DNA of 64,000 bases, from contig NWQL01000004.1 in the NCBI GenBank assembly GCA_002798175.1, forward strand, positions 362,636 through 426,635. Reading direction: 5' to 3'. The DNA is from Lysobacteraceae bacterium NML91-0213 (GTDB lineage: Bacteria; Pseudomonadota; Gammaproteobacteria; Xanthomonadales; Xanthomonadaceae). The notes under the pieces were generated by a model. The model was not told the origin of the DNA, ran no database searches, and saw only the letters and a program-made list of their open reading frames with translations. Each line of letters starts with the position of its first letter. The stretch's first letter is position 1. Made by a program: the position numbers and the translations under genes. Below are positions 1 through 8,094 of this stretch, in pieces.

Positions 1-36
1 GCCCCCAAGCTTCTCAATCGTCTTGCGGTCCAGCAT
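1..36 (-). CDS. Start of a gene running off the left edge
   Basis: A start codon at 36 on the minus strand opens a frame that reads MLDRKTIEKLGG up to base 1. A purine-rich GGGGTGAGG lies just upstream of the ATG and could serve as ribosome binding site. Only 12 codons are visible, so I do not recognise the protein; the lysine/glutamate-rich start looks like real coding sequence rather than noise. Its 5' leader would contain the small hairpin at 48-70. It could also be a chance ATG. Confidence 0.4.
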   Translation of the reverse strand, partial: MLDRKTIEKLGG

Positions 37-47
37 GACCTCACCCC

Positions 48-70
48 TGAGCCCTGAAAATCAGGCCTCA
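48..70. other. Small hairpin in the leader of the left-edge gene
   Basis: Two 10-base arms (TGAGCCCTGA and TCAGGCCTCA) pair with one mismatch around an AAA loop. No T-tract follows on either strand. It lies about 12 bases upstream of the putative start at 36, so it could be a leader structure; nothing else supports a function. Confidence 0.25.
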
Positions 71-160
71 AGGGTAAGGGCGGTCCTTGAAGGCTCCCCG
101 CTGATCCGCGAAGAACCCTTTTTTATGGTTCTTCTTCTCCGCCGAGGGCAATGTCGAGTG

Positions 161-500
161 GCCCGCCGCGGCCACAGGGGGATGCCCAGCCGGATATCTC
201 CGCGTCCTGCTACCACATCCGGCCGCCGGCCATCCATGGCCGGCTCTGGACATCCCCCTGCGTCCGCGGCGGGCTCCAACCTGTCGTCGCGTCGGGGCGA
301 AGGTCAAGGGCGAGAGCAGTGTTCGTGGCGGGCGGCAGCTGCAACCGCTGTTGATCTCCATGCCGAAGCTGACGACCGGCTGAGTCCATCGCGTGCCCCG
401 GGGGGTGTGCGGACAGCCGGCCATGGATGGCCGGCGGCCGGCCGTGGTAGCTGGACGCGGACGCCGGCCGGGGAAGCACACCCCCCGGGGCGCGCGATGG
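161..500. repeat. Composite inverted repeat element, copy 1
   Basis: This is the shortest of three copies (others at 20597-21011 and 30870-31284). Unit A (161-273) begins GCCCGCCGCGG and ends with the near-complement CCGCGGCGGGC, giving ~23-base terminal inverted repeats. Unit B (386-500) has 25-base terminal repeats with one mismatch (CCATCGCGTGCCCC... against its complement at 476-500). Both units share a palindromic core (GCCGGCCAT/ATGGCCGGC) and stand in opposite orientation, separated here by 112 bases against ~185 in the other copies. Upstream at about 110-145 lies a separate hairpin, AAGAACC ... GGTTCTT, around a T-run. The 37-601 stretch has no gene I can support; frames through the repeat are open only because of base composition. 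Confidence 0.85.
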
Positions 501-601
501 GCAGCGCGCAACGAGGGCGAAGCCACTCACCGGCGTATGAGTGCACGCTTGCCCTCACGCCGGGCACCGAAGACAGTCCTCATCCGTACAGGCCGCCAAC
601 G

Positions 602-1795
602 TCAGCCCGAGACCGCCAGCCGCTCCTGCCCGTAGCGATGCACCGCGGCGAACCAGAGCAGTGCGGCCAGCGCAAGGGCGGCGGCGATGTACATGCCCCA
701 GGTGGCGGCATCGATGGGCTCGGCGCGGATCACCTTGAGGATCATCTGGTTCTGCGCCAGGAACGGCACCGCGAACTGCCAGGCTTCGGTCTTGATCGGA
801 TTCACCATCAGCACGAACGACGGCACCATCGGCAGCAGCATCAGCCAGCTCATGTGGCTCTGGGCTTCCTTGACGCTCTTGGCCGCCGCGGCGAGGAAAG
901 TGAACAGCGCGGTGCCGATCACCACCATCGGCAGCAGGATCAGCAGCAGCTTGCCGATTGCCAGCCAGCGCACGTCGAGCATGCGCGCGGTGTCGCCCAG
1001 CATGCTGCTGCCCTTGAGCGCGAGCAGGGTCAGCAGCAGCGAGGTGATGCCGATGACGCAGCCGGCGGCCATCTTGCCGCTGACGATCGCGCCGCGCGCG
1101 GCCGGGGTGGCCAGCAGCGGCTCGAGCGACTGCCGCTCGCGCTCGCCGGCGGTGGCATCGACGATCAGGTAGATGCCACCCAGGAACCCCGACAGCAGCA
1201 GCAGGTAGGGCAGGAATACCGCCAGCACCATGCTCTGCTTCGCGGCATCGCTGGCGAGATCGCGGGTGCCGACCCCGATGGGCCGCACCACGCCCGGGTC
1301 GATGCCGCGCGCGACCAGGCGCAGCGCGCCGACCTGCTGGCTGTAGGCCTCGAGCGCACCACGCACGCGTGCCACCGGCACCTCGGCGTTGCGCTGGGTG
1401 CTGTCGGTGACCACGTCGACCCCGGCGGCGCGGCCGCCGTGCCAGGCCTCGGCGAAGTCGGGCGCGATCTCCAGCGCCACGTCCACCGACTGGTCGGCGA
1501 TCGCGGCGTCGAGATCGGCAGGCGGTTGGACCGCGCTGATGCCCCGGCTGGCGAGGAAGGCGACCAGGTTGGGTGCGCGTTCGGCGCCGACCACCGGCAC
1601 CTCCAGTGTCTGTTCGGTCTGGGTGCGGATGCGCTTCTCGGCCAGCGACGACATCCCGATCAGCAGCAGCGGCGTCAGCAGCGGGGTGAGCAGCAGCATG
1701 AGCGCCAGCGTGCGGCGGTCGCGGCCGATGTCGAGCAGTTCCTTGCGCATCACCGCCCACAGCGGGGCGAACATGTTCGAGCGTCGGTCGTTCAT
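602..1795 (-). CDS. ABC-2 type exporter permease, NatB-like
   Basis: A 397-residue membrane subunit of an ABC exporter. One membrane segment near residues 30-49 is followed by a soluble extracytoplasmic domain of about 140 residues and then about five C-terminal membrane segments from ~190. The sequence GERERQSLEPLLATP in the first cytoplasmic loop of that block is typical of the NatB/ABC-2 sodium-efflux permease family. The start codon overlaps the stop of the upstream ATPase gene by four bases (ATGA), so the two are translationally coupled. Substrate is not visible from sequence; NatAB of Bacillus exports Na+, but homologues vary. The gene ends just before repeat copy 1. Confidence 0.85.
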   Translation of the reverse strand: MNDRRSNMFAPLWAVMRKELLDIGRDRRTLALMLLLTPLLTPLLLIGMSSLAEKRIRTQTEQTLEVPVVGAERAPNLVAFLASRGISAVQPPADLDAAIADQSVDVALEIAPDFAEAWHGGRAAGVDVVTDSTQRNAEVPVARVRGALEAYSQQVGALRLVARGIDPGVVRPIGVGTRDLASDAAKQSMVLAVFLPYLLLLSGFLGGIYLIVDATAGERERQSLEPLLATPAARGAIVSGKMAAGCVIGITSLLLTLLALKGSSMLGDTARMLDVRWLAIGKLLLILLPMVVIGTALFTFLAAAAKSVKEAQSHMSWLMLLPMVPSFVLMVNPIKTEAWQFAVPFLAQNQMILKVIRAEPIDAATWGMYIAAALALAALLWFAAVHRYGQERLAVSG

Positions 1796-2538
1796 GCGAA
1801 CAGGCCCTCCTGGGAACCGATGGCCTTGACGAAGGCATCCTCGAGATTGGGTTCGTTGAAACGCTCGCGCAGTTCGTCGGCGGTGCCGGCGGCCATGACC
1901 TGGCCCTTGGCGATGATGACGATGCGGTCACACAGTGCGGCGACCTCCTGCATGATGTGGCTGGAGAACACCACGCAGCGGCCCTCGTCGCGCAGGCTGA
2001 AGAGGAACTCGCGCATCGCGCGGGTGGTCATCACGTCGAGTCCGTTGGTGGGTTCGTCGAGGATCACGTTGCGCGGGTCGTGCACCAGCGCGCGTGCGAT
2101 CGCGGTCTTGGTGCGCTGGCCCTGGCTGAAGCCTTCGGTGCGGCGGTCGAGGATGTCGGCCATGTCCAGCCGCGCCGACAGCGACTCGATGCGCTCGTCC
2201 ACCAGCGCCCGCGGCAGGCCGTGCAGCTCGCCGAAGTAGCGGATGTTCTCGCGCGCGGTCAGGCGCTTGTAGATGCCGCGCGCATCCGGCAGCACGCCGA
2301 GGATGCGCCGCACCGCGGCCGGGTCGTCGCTCGCGTCGATGCCGTCCACGCGCACGCTGCCGCTGTCGGGGCGCATCAGCGTGTAGAGCATGCGCAGGGT
2401 GGTGGTCTTGCCGGCGCCGTTGGGACCGAGCAGGCCGGTGATGCGGCCGTCCTCGGCGGTGAAGTCGACGCCATCGACCGCCTTCACCGTGCCGGTGCGG
2501 GTCTTGAACGCCTTGTGCAGGTGCTGGGCTGTGATCAT
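1792..2538 (-). CDS. ABC transporter ATP-binding protein, NatA-like
   Basis: A 248-residue ATPase partner of the NatB-like permease. Walker A is GPNGAGKT at residues 38-45, the signature is FSQGQ at 137-141, and Walker B with catalytic Glu is VILDEP just after residue 157. I chose the ATG at 2538 because the family motif (MITAQHLHKAF) starts there; the frame stays open upstream without family sequence. It lies 124 bases after the hydrolase gene, on the same strand, and may belong to the same operon as the regulator at 4162. Confidence 0.88.
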   Translation of the reverse strand: MITAQHLHKAFKTRTGTVKAVDGVDFTAEDGRITGLLGPNGAGKTTTLRMLYTLMRPDSGSVRVDGIDASDDPAAVRRILGVLPDARGIYKRLTARENIRYFGELHGLPRALVDERIESLSARLDMADILDRRTEGFSQGQRTKTAIARALVHDPRNVILDEPTNGLDVMTTRAMREFLFSLRDEGRCVVFSSHIMQEVAALCDRIVIIAKGQVMAAGTADELRERFNEPNLEDAFVKAIGSQEGLFA

Positions 2539-2662
2539 CGCGAAGCTCGCAGGTCGGGGCCGGGCGTGCATGCCGCGATGCGGGTGCCGCAGGGCAGGCA
2601 AGGGAGGGAAGCGTCCGGTGCCGGACGTCGGGCCAGCGGCACGCGCCGCACGGATGCGGCGG

Positions 2663-4165
2663 TCATGGATCCCACCCGTTGAAGCTGGTGAATGGCGGCA
2701 CGCCCTTGAGGCTGTCGAGGCAGCCGGCATCCAGCGTGGCGGCATCGGCGGTCTCGATGAAGCCGGCCACCAGCTTCGGCGTGCAGCCGAGATGCAGGGT
2801 GCCGTGGCCCTGGCCGCGCAGCACCAGGTGGCGGCCGTTGGAAAGCCCGGCGGCCACGCGCTCGCCATAGGCCGGTGGCGTCACCGGATCGAGCTCGCCC
2901 GACAGCAGCAGGGTGGGGATGTCGCTTTCGAGCGGCCGCGCCTGCGCCGCGTCCGCGGTGCCATGCGGCCAGGCCGGGCAGGCGGCGAAGAACAGCCGGG
3001 CGACGTCGCCGCCGAGGATGGTGCCGTCGGCGCTGTTGGCCCCGGCGTTCCAGCGTGGCGCATCCTCGGCGCACAGCACCGACCACTGCATGCCGCGGTT
3101 CATGCCACCGGCGAACTGCTGGCCGGTCATCCGCGTCAACGCCAGCAGGGCGCCGTAGCGGCCCTGCGCTGCCTCCTCCAGCATCAGCGGCAGCAGCGAT
3201 GCGGTTTCCGGCGCATAGGAGAACAGGAACGCCAGCCCGGTCACCGTGTCGGCGGTGACGGTGTCGCGGGCGATCGCGCCGCTGGTGGCGTCGCGGTATT
3301 CGACCTCCACCGGCTGCGCCTCGAGCTGCGCGATCACCTCGCGCAGGCGGGTGGGTGCATCGACCGGGAAGCGCGCGCGGCAGTCGGCATCGGCATCGCA
3401 CTGCGACGCCTGCAGCGCCAGCGCGTCCTCGAAGGTGCGTGCGAACTCGCCGCCGACCACGAGGTCGTTCGGCGCCACGCCGTCGAGCACCATCGTGCGC
3501 ACCCGGTCGGGATGGCGCATCGCGTACTGCTGGGCGACGCGGGTGCCGTAGGAGCCGCCGACCAGGTTGATGCTGTCGGCGCCCAAAGCCTCGCGCACCG
3601 CGTCGAGGTCGGCCACCGCGTCGGCGGTGGTGTAGAAACGCGGATCGGCGCGGCCGGCCAGGCCCTGCGCGCAGGCGGCGGCATAGCGCGCGATGCCGTC
3701 GGCATCGGTGATCCGCGTTACGTCGATGTCGAGCGGCTTGCCATCGGCATCCAGGCAGTCGAGCGGATTGGACCCACCGGTGCCGCGCTGGTCGACCAGC
3801 ACCACGTCGCGCGAGCGGCGCACGTCGCGCAATGCGTTGCCGATGTGGCCGGCCAGCGTGGTCGCGGCCTGGCCCGGGCCGCCGGCAAGGAAGAACACCG
3901 GCTCCAGCCCGCTGTCGTTGCGAGCCGGCAGCACCGCGATGTTGAGCGCGATCCTGCGGCCATCGGCTGCGTTGCGGTCCTCGGGCACCTCGAAGCTGCC
4001 GCACATCGCCTCGGCCCGCATCGCGCCCTCGCCGGTGGAACAGGCCTCGAGCGCGAGGCTGCCGAAGCGCCCGCCGGTCGACGCGCTGTCGGGTGCGCGG
4101 TCACAGCCGGCGAGCAGGCCGGCGGCGATCGCCAGCGTCGCGGTCCATGGAACTGGAGATCTCAT
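2663..4165 (-). CDS. Alpha/beta-hydrolase lipoprotein (S33 peptidase-like, TAP-like C-terminus)
   Basis: A 500-residue secreted hydrolase. The N-terminus is a lipoprotein signal ending LLAGC with the lipidated Cys at 21. The catalytic Ser sits in GGSYGT (Ser205), the oxyanion segment is AGGPGQ near 94-99, and the likely Asp and His are in ELDPV (Asp426) and GHGT (His454), all consistent with the tripeptidyl-aminopeptidase/proline-iminopeptidase-like family with a TAP C-terminal domain. Its start overlaps the stop of the upstream HTH gene by four bases. Role is probably peptide or ester hydrolysis in the periplasm; substrate unknown. Confidence 0.85.
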   Translation of the reverse strand: MRSPVPWTATLAIAAGLLAGCDRAPDSASTGGRFGSLALEACSTGEGAMRAEAMCGSFEVPEDRNAADGRRIALNIAVLPARNDSGLEPVFFLAGGPGQAATTLAGHIGNALRDVRRSRDVVLVDQRGTGGSNPLDCLDADGKPLDIDVTRITDADGIARYAAACAQGLAGRADPRFYTTADAVADLDAVREALGADSINLVGGSYGTRVAQQYAMRHPDRVRTMVLDGVAPNDLVVGGEFARTFEDALALQASQCDADADCRARFPVDAPTRLREVIAQLEAQPVEVEYRDATSGAIARDTVTADTVTGLAFLFSYAPETASLLPLMLEEAAQGRYGALLALTRMTGQQFAGGMNRGMQWSVLCAEDAPRWNAGANSADGTILGGDVARLFFAACPAWPHGTADAAQARPLESDIPTLLLSGELDPVTPPAYGERVAAGLSNGRHLVLRGQGHGTLHLGCTPKLVAGFIETADAATLDAGCLDSLKGVPPFTSFNGWDP

Positions 4166-4362
4166 GCGTCGTCCTCGTACTGGAAGATGGTTTCGATGCG
4201 TTTGCCGAACAGCCGGGCAATGCGGAAGGCGAGCGGCAGGCTGGGGTCGTACTTGCCGGTTTCGATGGCGTTGACCGTCTGTCGCGACACCTGCAGACGT
4301 TCGCCGAGGTCGGACTGTGACCAGCCGCGGGCCTCGCGCAGTTCGCGGAGGCGGCTTCTCAC
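4162..4362 (-). CDS. Small XRE-family transcriptional regulator
   Basis: A 66-residue protein consisting of a single helix-turn-helix domain (LGERLQVSRQTVNAIETGKY, residues ~19-38) and the C-terminal IFQYED tail common in YgzD/YozG-type regulators. There is no ATG; I place the start at a GTG at 4362 that overlaps the TGA of the upstream membrane gene (GTGA). It sits between that membrane gene and the hydrolase, with both junctions overlapping. These stand-alone HTH proteins often regulate the adjacent membrane gene; the palindrome at 4764-4783 is a good candidate binding site. Confidence 0.8.
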   Translation of the reverse strand: MRSRLRELREARGWSQSDLGERLQVSRQTVNAIETGKYDPSLPLAFRIARLFGKRIETIFQYEDDA

Positions 4363-4757
4363 CGGTAGCGCCGCATGGCCAGGCAGGCGAACAGGCCGTG
4401 CAACAGGCAGAACGCCGGCAGCACCAGCATCAGCACGAGGTCGACGGGCGGCGCGACGACGGCGGCGGCGGCCAACAGGCCGAGCGCGAAGCTGCCCAGG
4501 GTCAATGCCAGCGCGGCGAGCGCGAACGCCTCCAACTGCAGCTTGCGCTGGAACTCGTCCATCGCATGCAGGAAGCGCAGCAGCGCGCGCGCCGCATAGA
4601 CCACCGGCACGAACGGCAGCAGTGCCAGCAACGCGCGCAGCGCGGTGGAGTCGATCGAGCGCAACAGCCACGTCGACGCCAGCAGCAACACGGCATAGGC
4701 GGCCATGGCGGGGAGAAATTCGCGGCTGTAGCGGCGTGCGGCAGGCGTCATCGTCAT
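4359..4757 (-). CDS. Small four-helix membrane protein
   Basis: A 132-residue protein with four predicted membrane segments (roughly residues 17-33, 38-56, 76-97 and 102-124). I do not recognise a named family. It is the first gene of the run membrane protein - XRE regulator - hydrolase. Membrane proteins paired with YozG-like HTH regulators are common, and the regulator probably controls this gene. Function unknown. Confidence 0.75.
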   Translation of the reverse strand: MTMTPAARRYSREFLPAMAAYAVLLLASTWLLRSIDSTALRALLALLPFVPVVYAARALLRFLHAMDEFQRKLQLEAFALAALALTLGSFALGLLAAAAVVAPPVDLVLMLVLPAFCLLHGLFACLAMRRYR

Positions 4758-4763
4758 GGTCGT

Positions 4764-4814
4764 GTGTCAAGTTTGCTTGACACGAAGAATGTGCCCGCAC
4801 ACAGGCCCTGTCAA
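4764..4814 (-). promoter_or_regulatory. Promoter with palindromic operator for the membrane protein/XRE operon
   Basis: A perfect inverted repeat, GTGTCAAG - TTTG - CTTGACAC, covers 4764-4783, only seven bases above the start at 4757. Just upstream on the minus strand is a consensus TTGACA (complement of 4809-4814), a 17-base spacer, and CATTCT (complement of 4786-4791) as a weak -10. The palindrome would cover the transcription start, as expected for autorepression by the XRE protein. The promoter overlaps the 3' end of the protease gene. Confidence 0.5.
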
Positions 4815-6043
4815 GCGTCCTTTACATTGTCGCTGGGGCCGCCGCCGATCCCGCGGTGGACGATGTCGCCGGCGCGCCACGCAGCGCCTGCTCGAGCGTG
4901 TCGAGGTGATCGCCCAACGCCCTGGCGCTGCCGGCATCCGGCAGCCGCCCGAGGGTGGCGCGCGCCGGCAAGTTCGCGCCGGGCGCCGGCGTCATCGCCA
5001 CGGCGACGGGCACGTTCGCCGTCGATCCAGTGCAGCAGCGCGGTGACGTCGAGGATCGCGCCGGTGCACAGCGCTCGCCAGGCATCGAGCAGGCGGTCGT
5101 CGTGGCTGCAGCAGGCCGCCCAGGCGGCCATCGACAGCGCCACCTGGCCACGGAAGGCCACCGGCATGTCCGCCGCGCCGACCGCGAGTGCACGGGCGGC
5201 GTCGGCAGCCGCGGCGGCGTCACCGGCGTCGATGGCCCGCGACAGCCGCAGCTGCCGCACCATGGTGGCGGCCGTGGTGCTGGCCCCGGTGATCGCGGCC
5301 TCGTCGGGCACCACATCCAGCGGCCAGTCGCGCGGGCGTATGCCTGCGGCGGACAGCGCCATCGCCGCCTGCGCACGCTGCAGCAGCCGCGCATCCGGCC
5401 TGCCCAGCAGGAGATCCGCCAGGCCCATGCCATCGCTGCGCCAGCCGTGGGTGCGGAACGGCAGCAGGTTGATCGCGCCGAGCAGCAGGCCGCTCGCGCC
5501 CAGCCCCAGCAGGGCGCCTGCAATCCACGCCGGCAACGTGGTGGCGAAGGCGATGGCGAGCGCAATGGCGGCACCCCCGGTGGCGAGGTTGGCCGCCGGG
5601 CCACCCAGCAGGTACATCGCCTGCGCCGGCGCACCGCCGCCGCGTTCGCGCCCGGGCACCAGTGCGGCGAAGCCGCCGATCCCGGCGAGGCTGCCGCCGC
5701 GCCACGCGCGCCAGCCATCCCCGCCACGCTCGAAGCGCCAGCGCCCGATCCCCAGCGCCACCACCCGCATCCCGGCGGCCCGCCCGGCCAGCGCGTGCCC
5801 GGCCTCGTGCAAGATCACGTGCAGCCACAGGCCCAGGGCAAAGGTGGCCAGCGCGGCGCCCAGGCCGATGCCGCCGAGCCCGTGCAGCGGCCCGGACGCC
5901 GAGAACGCGAGGTGGGCCGCCGCGACACCACCGCCGACGCCGGCCAAGAAGCCGGCCACCGGGGTGAGCACGCGCCGCCAGCGCGGCAGCGGCGGTGGAT
6001 CGACGAAGTGCGGATACGGCGCGTGCGCGGCTGGCGATTCCAT
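4811..6043 (-). CDS. M50-type (site-2 protease-like) membrane metalloprotease, likely frameshifted near its end
   Basis: The zinc motif HEAGH lies at residues 79-83 when the ATG at 6043 is taken as start, inside a membrane segment. A second motif with Asn192, Pro195 and Asp204-Gly205 matches the NxxPxxxxDG element of the family. Around five hydrophobic segments surround these. After about residue 355 the frame turns into Arg/Ala-rich sequence without character, while the neighbouring frame continues as plausible protein (LPDAGSARALGDHLDTLEQA) and stops at 4822. A one-base indel near 4965-4975 is likely, by error or real. The frame is also open to 6163 with further ATGs; I prefer 6043. Confidence 0.7.
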   Translation of the reverse strand: MESPAAHAPYPHFVDPPPLPRWRRVLTPVAGFLAGVGGGVAAAHLAFSASGPLHGLGGIGLGAALATFALGLWLHVILHEAGHALAGRAAGMRVVALGIGRWRFERGGDGWRAWRGGSLAGIGGFAALVPGRERGGGAPAQAMYLLGGPAANLATGGAAIALAIAFATTLPAWIAGALLGLGASGLLLGAINLLPFRTHGWRSDGMGLADLLLGRPDARLLQRAQAAMALSAAGIRPRDWPLDVVPDEAAITGASTTAATMVRQLRLSRAIDAGDAAAAADAARALAVGAADMPVAFRGQVALSMAAWAACCSHDDRLLDAWRALCTGAILDVTALLHWIDGERARRRGDDAGARRELAGARHPRAAAGCRQRQGVGRSPRHARAGAAWRAGDIVHRGIGGGPSDNVKDA

Positions 6044-6206
6044 CGGCCCATCCCCGGTCGAGGCCACCAGTGTCCAGGCAGGTTGGGCGATCACGCACGT
6101 GCGGCTGGTCATGGGCGCAGCGGAGACGACAGGGTCCGGCACGCCTGCGCCGTCGGCGGGCACCGGGCAGGCAACGCGCCCTGGCCGGGCGGGGCGCCGG
6201 ATCCGC

Positions 6207-6971
6207 CTACTTGGAGCTGACGTACTTTTCCCGGCGTACCTGCGACACCGCCAGGCCCTTGCCCTTCAGCGCCTCGAAGCAGGCATCGACCATGTCCGGG
6301 TTGCCGCACAGGTAGGCGATGTCGCCGGCGGGGTCGGGCGCGAATTCGTCGAGGAACTGCTGCACGTACCCGTGGCGCATGTCCGGATGGTCCTGCGGCG
6401 AGCCGGGTGCCGGCATCCGCCGCGAGAAGCACGGCACGAAGCGGAAGCCCGGATGGGCCCCGGCGAAGGCGCGGAATTCGTCGCCGTAGAGGAGCTCGTC
6501 CGGGCTGCGCGCGCCCAGCAGCAGCACCACCTCGATCCCGCGCGTGGCCATCTGTTGCTCGAGCAGCGGCAGCATCGAGCGGTACGGGGTCACGCCGGTG
6601 CCGGTGGCGATCAGCAGGTAGCGGCGGTTGGCGTCGTTGGGCATCAGGCAGAAGCGGCCGAACGGCCCGCTCGCATCGACGGTGTCGCCGATCGCCAGGC
6701 CCTCGAACAGCGCCGTCGCCGCACCGCCCGGCACGTAGCTCACCGCGATCTCCACCGCGGTGCCGGGCGCGGCGCCCGGGGTGGCGATGGTCGCCAGCGA
6801 ATAGCTCCGCTTGGTGGCGGTGCCGTCGGCGTAGCTGAAATGGATCTGGATGAACTGCCCCGGCGCGAACACCACCGGCTGGCCGTCGCTGCGCTCGAAA
6901 TCGAGGTGGGCGACGGTCGGAGCGAGCATGCGGCGGCCGGTGAGGGTGAGCGGGAAATGCGGAATGGCCAA
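6207..6971 (-). CDS. fpr: Ferredoxin/flavodoxin-NADP(+) reductase
   Basis: A 254-residue FAD enzyme moving electrons between NADPH and ferredoxin or flavodoxin. The FAD-binding RSYSLA is at 55-60, the NADP-binding TGTGVTPY at 123-130, and CGNPDMVD begins at 222; the protein ends in a short YVSSK tail. Length fits the bacterial single-domain FNR family. The frame has no ATG before residue 15; TTG at 6971 is the likely start because residues 5-14 are needed for the first strand of the FAD domain. Stands alone, 163 bases before the protease gene. Confidence 0.85.
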   Translation of the reverse strand: MAIPHFPLTLTGRRMLAPTVAHLDFERSDGQPVVFAPGQFIQIHFSYADGTATKRSYSLATIATPGAAPGTAVEIAVSYVPGGAATALFEGLAIGDTVDASGPFGRFCLMPNDANRRYLLIATGTGVTPYRSMLPLLEQQMATRGIEVVLLLGARSPDELLYGDEFRAFAGAHPGFRFVPCFSRRMPAPGSPQDHPDMRHGYVQQFLDEFAPDPAGDIAYLCGNPDMVDACFEALKGKGLAVSQVRREKYVSSK

Positions 6972-7134
6972 GACGACGACACCAGGGCGCGGCCGGGCCG
7001 CGGGAACCGCCTCCCAATGGGGGCGTGGGGCACCCGGCGCAGCGTGCTGGCGTGCAACGGCCTGTTGCAGGGGCGGTCGGGGCAGCCGCCTATACTAGCG
7101 GGGTTCGCCGCCTGTTCGCGGCGTGGACGTTCAC

Positions 7135-8094
7135 ATGCAGCCATCTTCCGCGGCGGCCGGGGCCACGCCTGCGCTGTCGATCCGTGATCTTCGCAAGACC
7201 TACCAGGGCGGAGTGGAGGCGCTGCGCGGCGTCTCGCTGGACGTGCGCCCGGGTGATTTCTACGCCCTGCTGGGCCCCAACGGCGCCGGCAAGAGCACCC
7301 TGATCGGTATCGTCTCCTCGCTGGTCAACAAGACCTCCGGCGAGGTCGAGGTGTTCGGCGTCGACATCGCGCGCCGGCGCAGCGACGCCATGCGCCTGAT
7401 CGGCCTGGTGCCGCAGGAAATCAACTTCAACCTCTTCGAGAAGCCGTTCGACATCCTGGTCAACTACGCCGGCTTCTACGGCGTGCCGCGCGCCGAGGCC
7501 GAGGCGCGCGCGGAGACCGAGCTCCGTAGTGCGCAGTTGTGGAACAAGGCGCAGGTGATGGCGCGCACGCTGTCGGGCGGGATGAAGCGGCGGCTGATGA
7601 TCGCCCGCGCGATGATGACCCGGCCGCGGCTGCTGATCCTCGACGAACCCACCGCCGGCGTCGACATCGAGATCCGCCGCGGCATGTGGCAGGCGCTGCA
7701 GGAGATCAATGCCGCCGGCACCACGATCATCCTCACCACGCACTACCTCGAGGAAGCCGAGGCGCTGTGCCGCAACCTCGCGATCATCGACCACGGCCGC
7801 ATCGTCGAGCAGGGCTCGATGCGCGCGCTGCTGTCCAAGCTCGACGTCGAGGGCTTCGTGCTCGACATCGACGGCGGCATCCCCGCGGTACTGCCGGCGA
7901 TCGAGGGCGTGGCGCTGTCGCCGCGCGACGACCACACCCTCGACGTCGACATGCCGCGCTCGATGGACTTGAACCGGGTGTTTGCCGCGCTCGATGCCGC
8001 CGGCATCCGCGTGCGTTCGATGCGCACGAAATCCAACCGCCTCGAGGAACTGTTCGTACGCATGACCGCCCACCACGCCGAGCGCGCGGCATGA
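7135..8094 (+). CDS. ABC transporter ATP-binding protein, YadG-like
   Basis: A 319-residue ATPase with Walker A GPNGAGKS (47-54), signature LSGGM and Walker B LLILDEPTAGVD, followed by a C-terminal extension of about 90 residues typical of the YadG/CcmA group. It is coupled to a YadH-like permease by an ATGA overlap. A TATACT at 7091-7096 could be the -10 of its promoter, but I see no well-spaced -35. An in-frame GTG at 7123 is an alternative start. Substrate unknown. Confidence 0.85.
   Translation: MQPSSAAAGATPALSIRDLRKTYQGGVEALRGVSLDVRPGDFYALLGPNGAGKSTLIGIVSSLVNKTSGEVEVFGVDIARRRSDAMRLIGLVPQEINFNLFEKPFDILVNYAGFYGVPRAEAEARAETELRSAQLWNKAQVMARTLSGGMKRRLMIARAMMTRPRLLILDEPTAGVDIEIRRGMWQALQEINAAGTTIILTTHYLEEAEALCRNLAIIDHGRIVEQGSMRALLSKLDVEGFVLDIDGGIPAVLPAIEGVALSPRDDHTLDVDMPRSMDLNRVFAALDAAGIRVRSMRTKSNRLEELFVRMTAHHAERAA

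Noticed and set aside
161-500. CRISPR array
   Set aside because: Repeats are long, palindromic and inverted, with no regular short spacers and no cas genes nearby.
23-600. Several open frames through repeat copy 1 giving peptides with AIHGRL-like segments, recurring in copies 2 and 3
   Set aside because: The shared peptide comes from the palindromic core; several frames on both strands are open and no consistent start or ribosome binding site exists.
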